Shown piece by piece: positions 20,587-33,000 of a DNA stretch of 64,000 nt. The stretch covers positions 8,353,838 through 8,417,837 of the forward strand of contig NC_039516.1 in NCBI RefSeq assembly GCF_003672135.1, in the 5' to 3' direction. The notes beneath the pieces were generated by a model, which was given only the letters and a program-made list of their open reading frames with translations, ran no database searches and was not told where the DNA came from. Both the position numbers and the translations under genes were made by a program. Positions within the stretch are counted from its first letter, which is position 1; the number at the start of each line of letters is the position of its first letter. Source of the DNA: Ooceraea biroi. Taxonomy: Eukaryota; Arthropoda; Insecta; Hymenoptera; Formicidae.

Positions 20587-21895
20587 CACCCTCTGTCCAA
20601 AAAGAAACCGAACTTGTGATAAAAAATAAAGTGCAGGCCAATTATAATTGTGCAAATCATTTATTTCAATCAATATACTCTCCCTCAGCTTCGATACAGT
20701 GTTTGGCACGGTCAATTAGCTCGTTAAATGAGTTTTTTATATCGGTTTTTGGAATACTGTTGAGGGTCTTGGTTATTGCCGCTTAAACGTTTTCAATGGT
20801 ATCGTATCGCTTTCCTTTCATCGGCAAATGAAGTCGAGGGAAGAGAAAAAAGTCACAGGATGCTAAATCAGGTGAATATGGCGAGTGATCCAACACATAA
20901 ACTTGAGATTTGCTCAAAAACTGTCTCACAATGGCCGAACGGTGAGATGGTGCATTATCGTGCAAAAGTGACCAGCTGCCTGCATCACGATATTCATGCC
21001 GTACGCGACGAATTCTCGCTATCAGTCGCTTCAAAACTTCGAGATAAAACTCTCCATTGACTGGCCGGACGGAATGAATTCCTTGTGGATAATGCTCTTG
21101 GAATCGTAGAAACAAATCAGCATTGTCTTCACTTTTGACTTCTCTAAGCGATTTTTTTCGGATGCCCCTCTTCTGGTGGTCTCCACTCAGCACTCTGGCG
21201 CTTTGTTTCAGACTCATACTCAAAACACTACGTTTCTTCACCAGTAACGATCGTTTCAAGAAAGTTTGAGTCCTTAAGAGCGGTTTTAATGAGGTCCTTG
21301 CAGTGCTCAATTCGATACATTTTTTGGTTGTCGGTCAACTTGTGGGGAACAAATCGCGAATTCAATTTACGAAGGCCTAAACTCTCGGTCAAAATATTGT
21401 GCACAGTTGATTTTGGAATCTCCAATTCATCTTCAATCAATCTCACGGAAGATTTCGAGTTTTCTTTGATGAAATCACGCACTTTTTGGATGTTAACTTC
21501 GCTCAGTCCAGTTTTTGGACGGCCTGACTTTTCGTCATCCTCAAGCATCTCCCGGCCACTTTGAAATCGCTTGAATCATTCGTAAACTTGAGTACGGGAT
21601 AAGCATTCATCACCGTATGCTTTTTGAAGCATTTGATGCGTTTCGGTAAAACTTTTACCAAGTTTAACACAAAAGTCAATTGCAGCTCTTTGTTTGAAAC
21701 TCATTTTCCGACCGCTCGTCAAAACACACTGTCACTTTTGGCACTATAACTCGGCTTCGAATGACATAAATAATATAAACAATTGACACAACACTAATGA
21801 AGGTTACCACTTGCGACAACAAAAAAGGTACAACAGATGGCGCCACTAGTTTCTTCTACTTTCGAAAAGTTTGGTTTCTTTTTGGACAGAGGGTG
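20587..21895 (-). mobile_element. mariner element with TA duplication
   Basis: The ends CACCCTCTGTCCAAAAAGAA and the matching complement ending GGACAGAGGGTG are inverted repeats. TA flanks both sides (20585-20586, 21896-21897). Neighbouring tandem units supply the unoccupied site. The size (1309 bp) is that of a full-length mariner. Confidence 0.95.
20667..21704 (-). pseudogene. mariner transposase, broken
   Basis: ATG at 21702-21704 begins a single-exon mariner transposase. The HTH region is visible (RLIEDELEIPKSTVHNILTE). The first catalytic position reads VTGEET instead of the usual Gly-Asp-Glu, so the Asp is changed. The second and third Asp are in LLHDNAPSHRS and HSPYSPDLASCDFFLFPRL, the D,D34D spacing of mariner. 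Disabling changes are TGA at 21576-21578 in place of the conserved Trp of the VYEWF-like motif, a frame break near 21230-21310 and TAA at about 20783. The element can no longer mobilise itself. Confidence 0.92.
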
Positions 21896-22164
21896 TATAA
21901 TTGTTGAGTGATAAGGAAGGTAAAAGAGGAAAGCGAAGTAATATAGCTTAACATATTTTATTTTCACATTTTAATTATCGGAATAAATAACGTTTACTTT
22001 ATCGTGTCAAATTTTTCTCGAAACAGAGATACAAGTTTTTCGGGTTGATCAATTAATATCGAACACCTTATATATTATAATCAAAAGTCGACACCCTGTA
22101 TAATAAAAATACGATAGAGTGAGATACCCTTATAGTAAAAATATTAAAATAAGACCTGTATTGT

Positions 22165-22528
22165 ATAAGGATATACCAACAGCATCTCCGCCGGTCGGTA
22201 TAAACGGAGCTGCTGTCATCTCGACGAAAAAGAACGAACTGTACAAACGACGACGACGACGACGTTTCTTAAATGAAATTTTCCAATTTCAGACTTTGCA
22301 TCGCCATATCTCCGCTCGTAGGGCACGTACAAGAAAAATAAAAACACTTTTATTATATAATTCGACCCCAAGCTGTCCATTGAGCCTACTTAGAAGTTGA
22401 TCCGTTCAGCGGTTATTGAGATCTAATAATCTGAGTGTCTGCGAAAGCGTCGCTTCGCGTAAAAGAGTCACGGTGCGATCTCGCTGCGCGTATACTTGGC
22501 GCGAGATACTACCGTGTCTCTTGATAAC
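22165..22528. repeat. Dispersed repeat copy (family B), complete reference copy
   Basis: The left portion matches 63829-64000 inverted (TTTTATTATATAATTCGACC...). The right portion matches 62385-62530 inverted, and 19835-20015 direct. At about 22391-22399 it has GATCCGTTC between the two halves, where the copy at 62.5 kb has the 9-bp duplication of a foldback element. It is therefore the empty-site relative. Confidence 0.8.
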
Positions 22529-23499
22529 TGTTACGTCCCGACAAGTCTCCTTTTTCTTCCGGATTCCTTTTTTTTATTTAACCGTCATATGCCGATGCCA
22601 CTGCCTTCAGACAAACTTTCTCTTTTATGATCCATCCCAAAATTCCTTTCCTAACAACCTCCCAAAGGACCAAGGTTGCACGCTTAGTCATCTTCCCCGA
22701 CATAGCGCCTAACTTACACTTACTTAGACTTACACACGAGATATATTTTTATAGCATTTTAATTATAAGTAAATATTAAGCAGGTCGCGCGTCCTGGAGG
22801 CGAAGCGTGACCATATCTCTTGAATTGTTTTCTCATATATCGATATAGTCACTCTCCAAGGCTCGGTTTAAAACGATATGTCTATTGCATAATGTTAACG
22901 CACAGATTAACGATACCAATATTTGTATTCCCGTTGTTTAAAAACAAGATAAAACCATATATAAAATACCATAAGTATATATACGTATAAGAATCGTTAG
23001 AACTTTCGCGAAGATTCTGTAGGCCAAAAGCGGGGATTTGAGCGGGATCCTCCCTCTCTGTCTATGCCTGTTGCAGCCGTTTTCGAGATCTCCCATTGGC
23101 TAAAGGAAAATTCTGTTGCTCACGATTTTGGTATAAAAGGAACCAGCCAAGGTTCCTGGCTCTCTTCTCTTCCTGGTTTTCGACCGGCTCTCTTCACTCA
23201 TATCGCGGTTAGAAAGAAGTACAGCAACAAGATCTCCAAAACGGCGTCAACGCGATCACAACTCAAGGTTCATATTTACTTCTCCCTCACTCTAAATTCA
23301 TTCAACATTGTCGATTAATCAACTCGAATAAATCCAATATCTTAGTAATTAACTATCCAATTAGTAATTGAATCTCCGACTCTCACATTCCTTTTCCGAC
23401 CATTTAAATTATCCTTAAATCGCAAAACGCACACGACTTGAGTTCCTGGGGTAAATTGCTTAAATGCATTGACTCCAAAAACTAAAATATTACCGTTAC
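22529..23499 (+). mobile_element. Possible solo LTR with TATA box
   Basis: It begins TGTTACGTCCCGAC and may end ACCGTTACA. A strong core promoter-like GTATAAAAGG lies at 23131-23140. I could not match a target duplication, so the boundaries are tentative. No internal coding sequence. Confidence 0.35.
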
Positions 23500-24090
23500 A
23501 TCCTATAACAATAACCAACAGTGTTTAATATTGAGGTGGGAAAGTAATAGTGTAATAATCCTCAAACTGTCGAGCCGATTAAAGCAAAGACCTTTTCTGA
23601 ATCTTCCACTCTTGGCTTTGAAATAATAATTCGGAACTACCTACTGTTTGACCTTGAAATTATGTAACCAACAACATGGAGTCTGAAAATTTGTCGATCT
23701 TTCCTATTCTACAGTTAAAGTTAATTTCACCATTGAGAATATTCACATGACCTTAGAAATTGATCCCAAGGAAATTGATCCGCGTGGTACAACTTGAGTA
23801 ATGGGTATTGTAACTTTCAAGCCTTATAACTCGAAAAGTACTTAATGAAAAAATACTTCATTATAGTGTTTTGAAAAGCTCTCGAGGTAAGCTATAAGAA
23901 ATGCAATGAAAAATTGGAGTTTCCACTAAAAAAATTCGAAGTGACCTTGCCCTGACCTTGACAACGCCACCCAAAGTCAAACCAATAGTACCGTCTTATG
24001 TCCCCTTCGAAGTCACAAAACTTTTGTTTGAAACATTTTTCGATTTAACGCAGTGTTTCTAAAATATTTTAGGGGAAACTTTAAAATGGG
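23500..24090. repeat. Noncoding repeat ending in an AAATGGGACACC terminus
   Basis: It includes sequence related to 25380-25530 (AGTGTTTTGAAAAGCTCTC) and ends AAAATGGGACACCTTGTATA, a terminus shared by several mariner-type elements in this window. No gene seen. Confidence 0.5.
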
Positions 24091-24092
24091 AC

Positions 24093-24800
24093 ACCTTGTA
24101 TATGTGATCAGAAATTATACAAGAGAAAGAAAACATATATGGACATGTTTAATACATAATTTTATATGTTTCTTTATAATTTTGTACAGTTTTATTATAT
24201 ATAAAAACTGTTTTACCGGGAACTATTTACATAATTGTAGCAAGGTGAATAAAACTGTTTTGCCCACTTTTATGTAAGATAATTTAAAGATATAAGAAAA
24301 TTTAAAGTATTTTCTTTAAATTATACATTTTTTATGTTTAAGTATAGTTACATATATTTAACTTACCGTTAAAAAACATTTACCTTTTCGAACAATGATG
24401 CGAAAATGATGCGAAGCAAACACTTGTTGGTTTTATAGATAAAGTGTTCCTATAGAATTCCTATAAATTCCTATAGAAAATGTGACATGTAAAAGTTACG
24501 TCAACTACGAAAAAAGTGTAGTAATGAATATTTTATTATTTTTAAGTATTATTAAGTATAGGAATAAATACTTCAAATTTCATTACAGTATTTACGTATA
24601 TGTCTTACAATACAAAATTGAAAACAACAGTTTTCTTTATAAATCACAAATTTACTTTATTCAACCGATCTTTATTCACAAATACATAATAGGAGATTAT
24701 TATTAAAAAGACATATGTAAAAAAGGAAATAATTATAAGTTTCTTATGAAGATAAATCTGGTGCTGCGGTAAACTATCTAATGTCAACTTAGAAAATAAT
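24093..24800. repeat. Left arm of a ~0.7-kb inverted pair (partner 38890-39595)
   Basis: TGATCAGAAATTATACAAGA through CTGGTGCTGCGGTAAACTAT recurs in reverse complement at 38890-39595 with very few differences. Short ORFs in both arms encode the same nonsense peptides. It is noncoding. Confidence 0.92.
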
Positions 24801-25601
24801 TTGAGGCACGCGCACATAGAGTAACACATCTATAGTAAAACTAGATTATATGTTTCCTATTTTATTCTTCTTTATTATAATAATAATTATTATTATAATT
24901 ACACATAATTACACAGGTTTAGATTATATACAGGGTGTCCAATTTTAATCTATCACCCCTCGTAACTTTTCAGAGAGCGGTCGTAGAGAAAAATGAATCA
25001 TACAAAAGTTTCTTGACCTCGAGGGGAACATAAGATGGTGTCATTGGTTTGATCTTGAGTGAACGTGTCAAAGACATGTGAAGGTTAACTTTGTTTTTTT
25101 TAATTGAAACCCCAACTTTTTATTGCAGATTCTGATTCTCCATCGAAAAGTAAGTAACTTTTGTTTGAAACATTGTTTTTAAAAACGCCCTTCTTATCCC
25201 GAAAAGTCAGGTTCAACCTTTGACGGACCAATGATAATAACTCGCTTTTTATCAGACACTGAAGTTTTCTCTTTAGTATTTTACTGTTTACCGTCAGCAT
25301 TAGCGTTGCCCATACAAACGTTGTAGGACTTAAAAAGATCTATTCATTACTCTTATCAGTTTAATCATAGGTGGCGTTGCCAAGGTTACGTAAAGGTCGC
25401 CTTGAATTTTTTAAATGGAACGCTCCCTTTTTTATTGCATAATTTTGTAGCTTATCTGGAGAGCTTTCCAAAACACTACAATAAAATATTTTCCATTAAA
25501 TACTTTTGTAATTATGAGGGTTGAAAGTAACAGTACCGCCGGCATTAGCACTACCCGAGGTGTACCGCATGGAGGTTGCACGGTCGGATTTACACCTCTT
25601 G

Positions 25602-25602
25602 G

Positions 25603-25663
<61 letters not shown>

Positions 25664-25730
25664 ACAGAGGAGATGAGGACCCCGTGATTCGTCACTCCCG
25701 CAGTATTTACCGACTCCAAACCCTCTCCTT

Positions 25731-25765
<35 letters not shown>
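25602..25765. repeat. Two (GT)n microsatellites (mirrored at 27460-27620)
   Basis: (GT)n at 25602-25662 and 25734-25763, each with an (AC)n counterpart in the right arm. The ORFs through them are artefacts. Confidence 0.95.
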
Positions 25766-25766
<1 letters not shown>

Positions 25767-25823
25767 TTGGGTGGGCGAGTGTGAATGTGTGCGCGTGTGG
25801 GTACCTAAAATTGATCAAATATT

Positions 25824-26878
25824 TTATTGAAGGTGTTCGAAAACACGTCCACCTTCTTGAAGACATAAATGCAATCTTTTATAAAAATTATTACGAACTT
25901 TTTCAAGCATAGCTGGTGTTATGCTCCTGAATACATTACGAATACGTTTTTTCATATTTTCAATAGTCGTTGGCTCAGTCTCATACACTTTTTCTTTAAT
26001 ATATCCCCAGAGAAAAAAATCCAATGGCGTCATTCAGGGGATCTTGGCGGCCACTCATGAGCTTGACTACCTAAGCCAATCCATTGGTTTCTGAATACAT
26101 TATTTAGATAGTTTCTGACATCGCGTGTTCTGTGAGCTGGTGCCCCATCTTGCATAAACCACATGTGGATACGTATCTCAAGAGCAACATCTTCTAAAAG
26201 AATTGGCAATTGATTTTGCAAAAAATTCAAATAATTTTGCCCATTAACATTTTCTTGAAAAAAATATGGACCAATAACGTGGTCTCCTATTATACCTGCC
26301 CACACATTAATAGACCACTGTCATTGTAATTCTTCACTCCGTTGCCAATATGGATTTCTTTCAGAATAATAGTGGCAGTTATGTCTATTGACGCCTTCAT
26401 TGTTACTGAATTTAGCTTCATCAGAAAAAAGCATATGACGAAAGAATAATGGATTTCGCCTTATTTGGTTTTCAGCCCAATTACAAAATCTTACGCGACG
26501 AATACAATCTTCGGTTTTCACTGCTTGAGTCAAATGAATATGATACGGATGAAATTTAAAAGTTCGCAAAATTAGATTCGCAGTTGACTTTGGTACACCA
26601 TGCTGATGTTGAATTTTTCTCGTTGAAGTATGCGGATCCATCACAGTAGCAGCAATAGTGACCAGCGTTTTTACTTCGTCTAAACCAGTCTTTTGACGTT
26701 TTCTTTTTAAATGACCTCTTTCCACTCTGTCAACTAATTGTTTTATTGTCACTCGCGTTGGATGTCGTCTATCAGGAAATCTTTCAGCATATAATCTTTC
26801 CGTAGCCTTTTAATTGTTCCTCGTCTCACTTACGACACGAATCATATCAACGATTTCCTGTGGCGGATAGTCTGCCAT
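25824..26878 (-). pseudogene. mariner/IS630-type transposase, frameshifted
   Basis: The frame opens near 26878 (ATGGCAGACTATCCGCC) with an N-terminal helix-turn-helix region. HMLFSDEAKF holds the first catalytic Asp and MWFMQDGAPAHR the second. The third, in the PPRSP/DFFLWGY region, is disrupted: a base is missing at about 26030, so the frame ends PRSPE-stop and resumes as PLDFFLWGYIKEKVYE. A frame break also occurs near 26305-26320. The C-terminus FEHLQ closes at 25824. The same missing base is present in the right arm at 27190, so the arm duplication happened after the mutation. Confidence 0.88.
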
Positions 26879-27193
26879 ATTTCAGAATTGCTAAAAAGAA
26901 CTCCCTAAGCACTGAGAAAAATGCTATGGCATCAAAATGAATCAATGTGATCTGTTTTGTACAGTCAGTTCCACAAGAACGTATAAGACAGAACTTTGTA
27001 AAAACTAAGCGCAGCGTCTGTTTCTCTAATGATCTCCAAAAGCTTAAAGCATGCTCTTTGGCGCAGTATGCATTTTATCGGTATGCTGAGTATTAATTTT
27101 GTTTAAACAGACCTTTTTCGAGATGAGTGCGAAATATCTTAAACGATATGAAGCAGGTAGTCAAGCTCATGAGTGGCCGCCAAGATCCCCTGA

Positions 27194-27403
27194 ATGACGC
27201 CATTGGATTTTTTTCTCTGGGGATATATTAAAGAAAAAGTGTATGAGACTGAGCCAACGACTATTGAAAATATGAAAAAACGTATTCGTAATGTATTCAG
27301 GAGCATAACACCAGCTATGCTTGAAAAAGTTCGTAATAATTTTTATAAAAGATTGCATTTATGTCTTCAAGAAGGTGGACGTGTTTTCGAACACCTTCAA
27401 TAA
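27194..27403 (+). pseudogene. Duplicated transposase C-terminus in the right arm
   Basis: The 69-codon open stretch is identical in protein to the minus-strand one at 25824-26033. It encodes only the tail after the third catalytic position and lacks the rest of the transposase. Confidence 0.9.
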
Positions 27404-27460
27404 AATATTTGATCAATTTTAGGTACCCACACGCGCACACATTCACACTCGCCCACCCAA

Positions 27461-27500
<40 letters not shown>

Positions 27501-27567
27501 AAGGAGAGGGTTTGGAGTCGGTAAATACTGCGGGAGTGACGAATCACGGGGTCCTCATCTCCTCTGT

Positions 27568-27624
<57 letters not shown>

Positions 27625-28317
27625 CCCAAGAGGTGTAAATCCGACCGTGCAACCTCCATGCGGTACACCTCGGGTAGTGCTAATGCCGGCGGTACTGTTA
27701 CTTTCAACCCTCATAATTACAAAAGTATTTAATGGAAAATATTTTATTGTAGTGTTTTGGAAAGCTCTCCAGATAAGCTACAAAATTATGCAATAAAAAA
27801 GGGAGCGTTCCATTTAAAAAATTCAAGGCGACCTTTACGTAACCTTGGCAACGCCACCTATGATTAAACTGATAAGAGTAATGAATAGATCTTTTTAAGT
27901 CCTACAACGTTTGTATGGGCAACGCTAATGCTGACGGTAAACAGTAAAATACTAAAGAGAAAACTTCAGTGTCTGATAAAAAGCGAGTTATTATCATTGG
28001 TCCGTCAAAGGTTGAACCTGACTTTTCGGGATAAGAAGGGCGTTTTTAAAAACAATGTTTCAAACAAAAGTTACTTACTTTTCGATGGAGAATCAGAATC
28101 TGCAATAAAAAGTTGGGGTTTCAATTAAAAAAAACAAAGTTAACCTTCACATGTCTTTGACACGTTCACTCAAGATCAAACCAATGACACCATCTTATGT
28201 TCCCCTCGAGGTCAAGAAACTTTTGTATGATTCATTTTTCTCTACGACCGCTCTCTGAAAAGTTACGAGAGGTGATAGATTAAAATTGGACACCCTGTAT
28301 ATATATAGATATATATA

Positions 28318-28908
28318 TATACAGGGTGGCCCATTTTAATTTATACAGTCGATTTTTTAAAAAACTAAAAGAGATACGAAAAAATGTTTCAGACAGACAT
28401 GTCACGATTTCGAGGGGGACATAAGATGATACCATTGGTTTGACCTTGAATAGTCGTTTGAAAGTCACGCGAAGATCACCTTCAATTTCTTAAATTGAAA
28501 CCCCAACTTTTTATTGCAGATTCTTATTCTCCATCGAAAAGTAAGTAACTTTTGTCTGAAACATTTTTCCGAAAAATGTCATCTTATGTCCTTAAAATGT
28601 CCTCAAAACTCATCTTGAAGATCATTATAAGGACATAAGATGACATTTTTCGGAAAAATGTTTCAGACAAAAGTTACTTACTTTTCGATGGAGAATAAGA
28701 ATCTGCAATAAAAAGTTGGGGTTTCAATTTAAGAAATTGAAGGTGATTTTCGCGTGACCTTCAAACGACTATTCAAGGTCAAACCAATGGTATCATCTTA
28801 TGTCCCCCTTGAAATCGTGACATGTCTGTCTGAAACATTTTTTCGTATCTCTTTTAGTTTTTTAAAAAATCGACTGTATAAATTAAAATGGGCCACCCTG
28901 TATATATA
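28318..28908. mobile_element. ~590-bp palindrome with CAGGGTGGCCCATTTTAAT ends
   Basis: Inverted arms of about 270 bp, from ACAGGGTGGCCCATTTTAAT to the complement at 28905, meet near 28620. Inner segments (AGTAAGTAACTTTTGT) are shared with the preceding 3.4-kb palindrome, so both belong to related families. Confidence 0.88.
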
Positions 28909-29135
28909 ATTGCGATTATATATATATATGCCAATTTTTATACATATTATTTGTGATTTTTGTTCACTGCATACAATGATGATGCTATGTACAAAGCGTA
29001 TATAGTTTTACTTTTTATCTTGTGTCTTGCTCGGGGCGACGCAAAGAGTATATAACCGCAGAAAAACATTTGAACTTCATGTGTAAATTACATGTTTTAT
29101 ATTGATACGGAAGAATACGGATAACCTGTCCTGCG

Positions 29136-29370
29136 ATGTCACGTAAGTATTATTAACATATTAAATATCAATAATATATATTATTATATGACATAATATT
29201 ATACATTGAATATTATGGTATTATTATTATTATTAGTAGTAATAATATTGTTACGCTTATTCTCATTTTCAGACGAAGTAGAGTTAGCAAGGTTAACGGA
29301 AAATCTGTCAATCGAAATTCCGCAAGGGTGGCCCCAAACTCTGCTGCGGGTGCTGCAGCAGTAGCAACAG
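29136..29370 (+). other. Possible two-exon mini-ORF
   Basis: ATG at 29136 is followed by donor GTAAGTATTA at 29143, and acceptor CTCATTTTCAG ends at 29272. Joining them keeps a short frame (about 32 codons, including ENLSIEIPQGWPQTLL) to a TAG. Further Gln codons follow beyond the stop. Splice sites look good, but the product is short and unrecognised; it may be the 5' end of a decayed gene. Confidence 0.3.
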
Positions 29371-29495
29371 CAGCAGTAGAGCATAATGGCAATGCTGCAG
29401 CTACAACTACAGCCGCTGCTGCAACAACAGCCGCAACTGCAACAACAGCCGCAGCTGCAACCACAGCAGCAAGAAGGAGAGCAGCAACCGCAGTC
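29340..29495. repeat. (CAN)n trinucleotide-rich tract
   Basis: CAGCAGCAACAACAGCCGCA-type sequence encodes Gln-rich or Ala/Thr-rich runs depending on frame. Two stops interrupt the Gln frame. Confidence 0.85.
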
Positions 29496-29509
29496 GCGAC
29501 GTATATATA

Positions 29510-29860
29510 ATTATCTTCTGGCTTCCTATTTGTTTCTATTATATGTATAATATAAATATAATATATAATTATAATAATAAATATAATATAAAGATAATAT
29601 AAATATAAATAATATAATATAATACATTAATATAATAATTACATTAATATAATATAATAAATATATTAATATAATAAATAATATAAATAAATAAATGTAA
29701 TATAAATAAAATATTTGTAATATAAATATAATAATTTTCTATTATCTTTCTAATTGTATTTTATTCAATTATTTTACAGAACATAGAAGAGTATGTATGT
29801 GTTTATTCCTTGCTTTCCTATCGAGATTGCACCGACTTCTATTTCACAGGGTACATCGCG
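29510..29860. other. A/T-rich imperfect ATAATATAAATA repeats, no gene
   Basis: Almost pure A/T with short imperfect repeats. It then leads into the 3' flank of the minus-strand LINE. Confidence 0.75.
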
Positions 29861-30076
29861 GACCCTGCTCCGCTCATAATTTTCTTCCTACTTACTATCC
29901 GCACCGAGAGAGAGAGAGAAAAACATAACCTCTCACACACGCACTCACACCTATTTCACCCACTCATACCATCTCTGCATTCCTTCTGGACCTCCGTTTC
30001 CGCTGCACTTCCCTCATTCATCCCTCTGTCTCCATTCATCCTCTTTCCCCCTCCTTCCCTCCCTCATCCATATTCT

Positions 30077-33000
30077 TTATCCTCCCATTTCCCTTCTTCT
30101 ATTCTCATCCAAGTCGTTCATCCATCCCTCCCCCCTCCCATCCTCCGCCAATATTCTTCCTACTTTCTCCTGTATCCCTTCATCTCTCTCTGGCTCCTCT
30201 CTACCTCTCTCCAGGATATGCTCCCACGTCTCTATTTCTCCCCCACAACTTCTACATTTTCTATCCTCCTCCCTTTCCCAATACCTTCCTCTCCTCATCT
30301 CATTTCCCAGTCTGTACCTTGCTACCCTATTCCTTTTTTCCTCCTTCCATCTCCTTTTCAGATATTTAGGTACTCCCTCCACCCTCACCATCTTATACCA
30401 CTCATTATACTTCGCCTTCCTTATCTTTTCTCCATTCTCCCTTTCCTGCTTCTCCTTCTCTCTTTCCTCTATCCTTTCCCATTCCTCCTCTCTCCTCTCC
30501 TTACTACGTCCCTCCCAACCCCCCCTCCTTCCCCCACCCTCTATAAAACTTTTCCTTTCCTTCTCCCAACTCGATATATCTTTGACCTCTCTTCCCCTTG
30601 CTTCTATCTCTTTTAAACATTCCCTTGCCCACTCACTTCCCCTCCCTTCCCTCAATCTCTCTTCAAATTTCCACGCTCTTCTTGCACACCTCATCCTCAA
30701 TTTCTCCCTTTTCACTTCCTCCCTTACCATATATCCCGGCGTAATCCAATCCACCCCCAATATCCATTTTATATATCTCTCCTGCATTGCCTCTACTTTT
30801 CTTCTCTCCCCCCATCCCCACACCTCTACTCCGTATCCTATCACCGTCCACACTAGTGTATCAAATTACCATTCCTTTCTCTTATAGTCATTTCCGAAAT
30901 ACCTCTTTCCTATTCCCTATACATTTCTCATAACTCCTCTTGCCTTCCTTATTCTATCCTCTATCTGCCTTTCCTGCCTTCCATTTCTTCTAAACACATA
31001 ACCTAGGTATTTTATTTCCTCTACCTCTTCCACTTCTCCCTCCCCCCATTTCCATGTTCTCCTTTTCGCTCTTCTTTTCCCAAATCTCACTATTTTCGTT
31101 TTTTCCCTATTCATCTCCAACCTTTTCTCCCTTATATACTCCCTAAATTCCTTAATTATCAAACTCATTCCCCCTTCCTCCTTCGCCATCAACACTAAGT
31201 CATCTGTATATTGCAGCGAATATAGTTTCTTTCCTCTTATCTCTATTCCACCCTTCCCCCTCTTCCTCAATCTCTCTTCCAGATCCGCCAAATACAATAT
31301 AAAAAGCTTCGTACTCAACGGACATTCCTGCCTCGCCCCCTATCCACCCAGAATCTTTCTCCCATCGCCCCTCCCACCTTTACCCTTACCATCGTTTCTC
31401 TGTACATTTTCTTTATCCTCTCCCTCAATCCCTCACTTACCCCTCTTCTATTTAACGTCTCCCATAAAACCTCCCTATTCACACTATCGAATGCCGCCTT
31501 TATGTCCACAAAACATCCTATCATTTTCCCACCTTTTTTCCCTAATTTCCTATTTATCACATAATTCAATACATATATATTATCCATCGTCCCTTTCCCT
31601 TTTCTAACACCTGTCTGCCCTTCCGGAATCATCCTTTTCTCGTCCATCTCCTTCTCTAATCTCCTTTCTATTATCATTGCATATATTTTGTATGCCGTAT
31701 TCAATAATGTCACTCCCCTATAACACTCTACCGTTTTTCCATCTCCCTTTTTTTAATTGGAACCACCACCCCCATCTTCCATTCTTCCGGCCATTCTTCT
31801 CCCTTCCACACTCTATTACATATCTCCCAAATCTCCCTCCTCAGCGCCCTCCCCCCAAATTTCCACACCTCGCCTTCAATCCCATCCTCCCCTGCCGCCT
31901 TTCCTAGTTTTAGCCTTTTTATTGCCTCCTCTACCTCCCCTTCCCTTATATCTTCTTCCTCTTCTCCTCTCCCCCTTCTTCTACCCTCTCCCCCTACTAT
32001 TCTGCTCTCTACTCCCTCCAACAATCCCATAAAATACTCCTTCCATTCCTCCTTCCCTATCCCTTTATCTATTCTACCCCCTTTCTTCCTCACCTTTCTC
32101 AAAAATTCCCATACCTCCCCTTCCGTCCTCGCTTCTCCCGCCTCCCTTATGATCCTATCCCTCTCCCCCTGCTTTTTTTCCTCACACTTTCTCTTATATC
32201 TTCCTCTTCTCTTCCTATATTCCTCTACTCCCTCTAAACCCTTCTTCCATCTTCTTAGCATTTTCCTCAATTCTTTCTTTTCCGCCTTGCATTCCTCATC
32301 CCACCATTCCTTTTTTCTTTTCTTCTTTCCCTTTTCTCCATCTCTAACTTCTTCTTTAATCTCCTTTATCCTCCCTTCTATCTCTCTCACTCTCTGCTCT
32401 AATTTATCCCCTTTCCACTTCATCTCTTCTGTTCTCTCTCTAAATTTCCTTCTACTTTCCTCGCTCCATTCCATTCTTCCCACCATCTTTCCTCCTCTTT
32501 CCTCCCTCTCATCCCCCCTCTTCCAACTCTCTCTTTTACCGTAACCACTATCGGCATGTGATCCGATTCCACCCTCTCTCCCACCTCCATTCTCTCTATT
32601 TTATCCCTCATCCCTCCATCCACTATTACATAATCTATTACTGTTTGCCCTCTTTATCCAATATATGTATACTCCCCCTCCTCGTCTCCCTTTATTCCTC
32701 CATTCAATATTTCTAAACCCATTTCTCTTAATTCTTCCAACAACCTCTTCCCATCTCCATTTACTGTCTTATCCTTCGATCTCCTTTCCTCCCTCTCCTC
32801 CTCCATTTCTATTTTCCCTCCCCCCTCCCCGGACCTTGCATTAAAATCCCCTCCAATCAACACCACTTCTTCCATCCCCTTATCCCACCATTCCTTCAAT
32901 ATTCTCATCTTCCTCCTGAAATCTTTATTTATATATACTCCTATTATTCTCCACTCCTCCCTCCCTATTCTTACTTTACCCGTTATTATTCCCTCTACCT

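Larger units (their letters stand above)
20014..22160. repeat. ~260-bp tandem repeat, about 3.3 units, third unit split by a mariner
   Basis: The anchor AGTGTGAGATACCCTATATT begins units near 20018, 20279 and 20538 and again near 22115. The third unit is interrupted at 20586 and resumes at 21896. Units share ATCGTGTCAAATTTTTCTCG and GACACCCTATATA. The interruption by a TA-flanked mariner shows the array predates that insertion. Confidence 0.9.
24930..28305. mobile_element. 3.4-kb palindromic mariner-like element
   Basis: The left arm (24930-26078) and right arm (27158-28305) are near-identical inverted copies of about 1.15 kb around a 1.1-kb single-copy centre. Both ends carry ACAGGGTGTCCAATTTTAAT. 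Each arm contains the transposase C-terminus, two dinucleotide microsatellites and 3' noncoding sequence. The centre completes the transposase on the minus strand only. Confidence 0.92.

Noticed and set aside
22529..23499. Full LTR retrotransposon
   Set aside because: No gag/pol sequence nearby and no verified duplication; kept only as a tentative solo LTR.
25432..27732. His/Thr-repeat ORFs
   Set aside because: Read through (GT)n/(CA)n microsatellites in palindromic arms.
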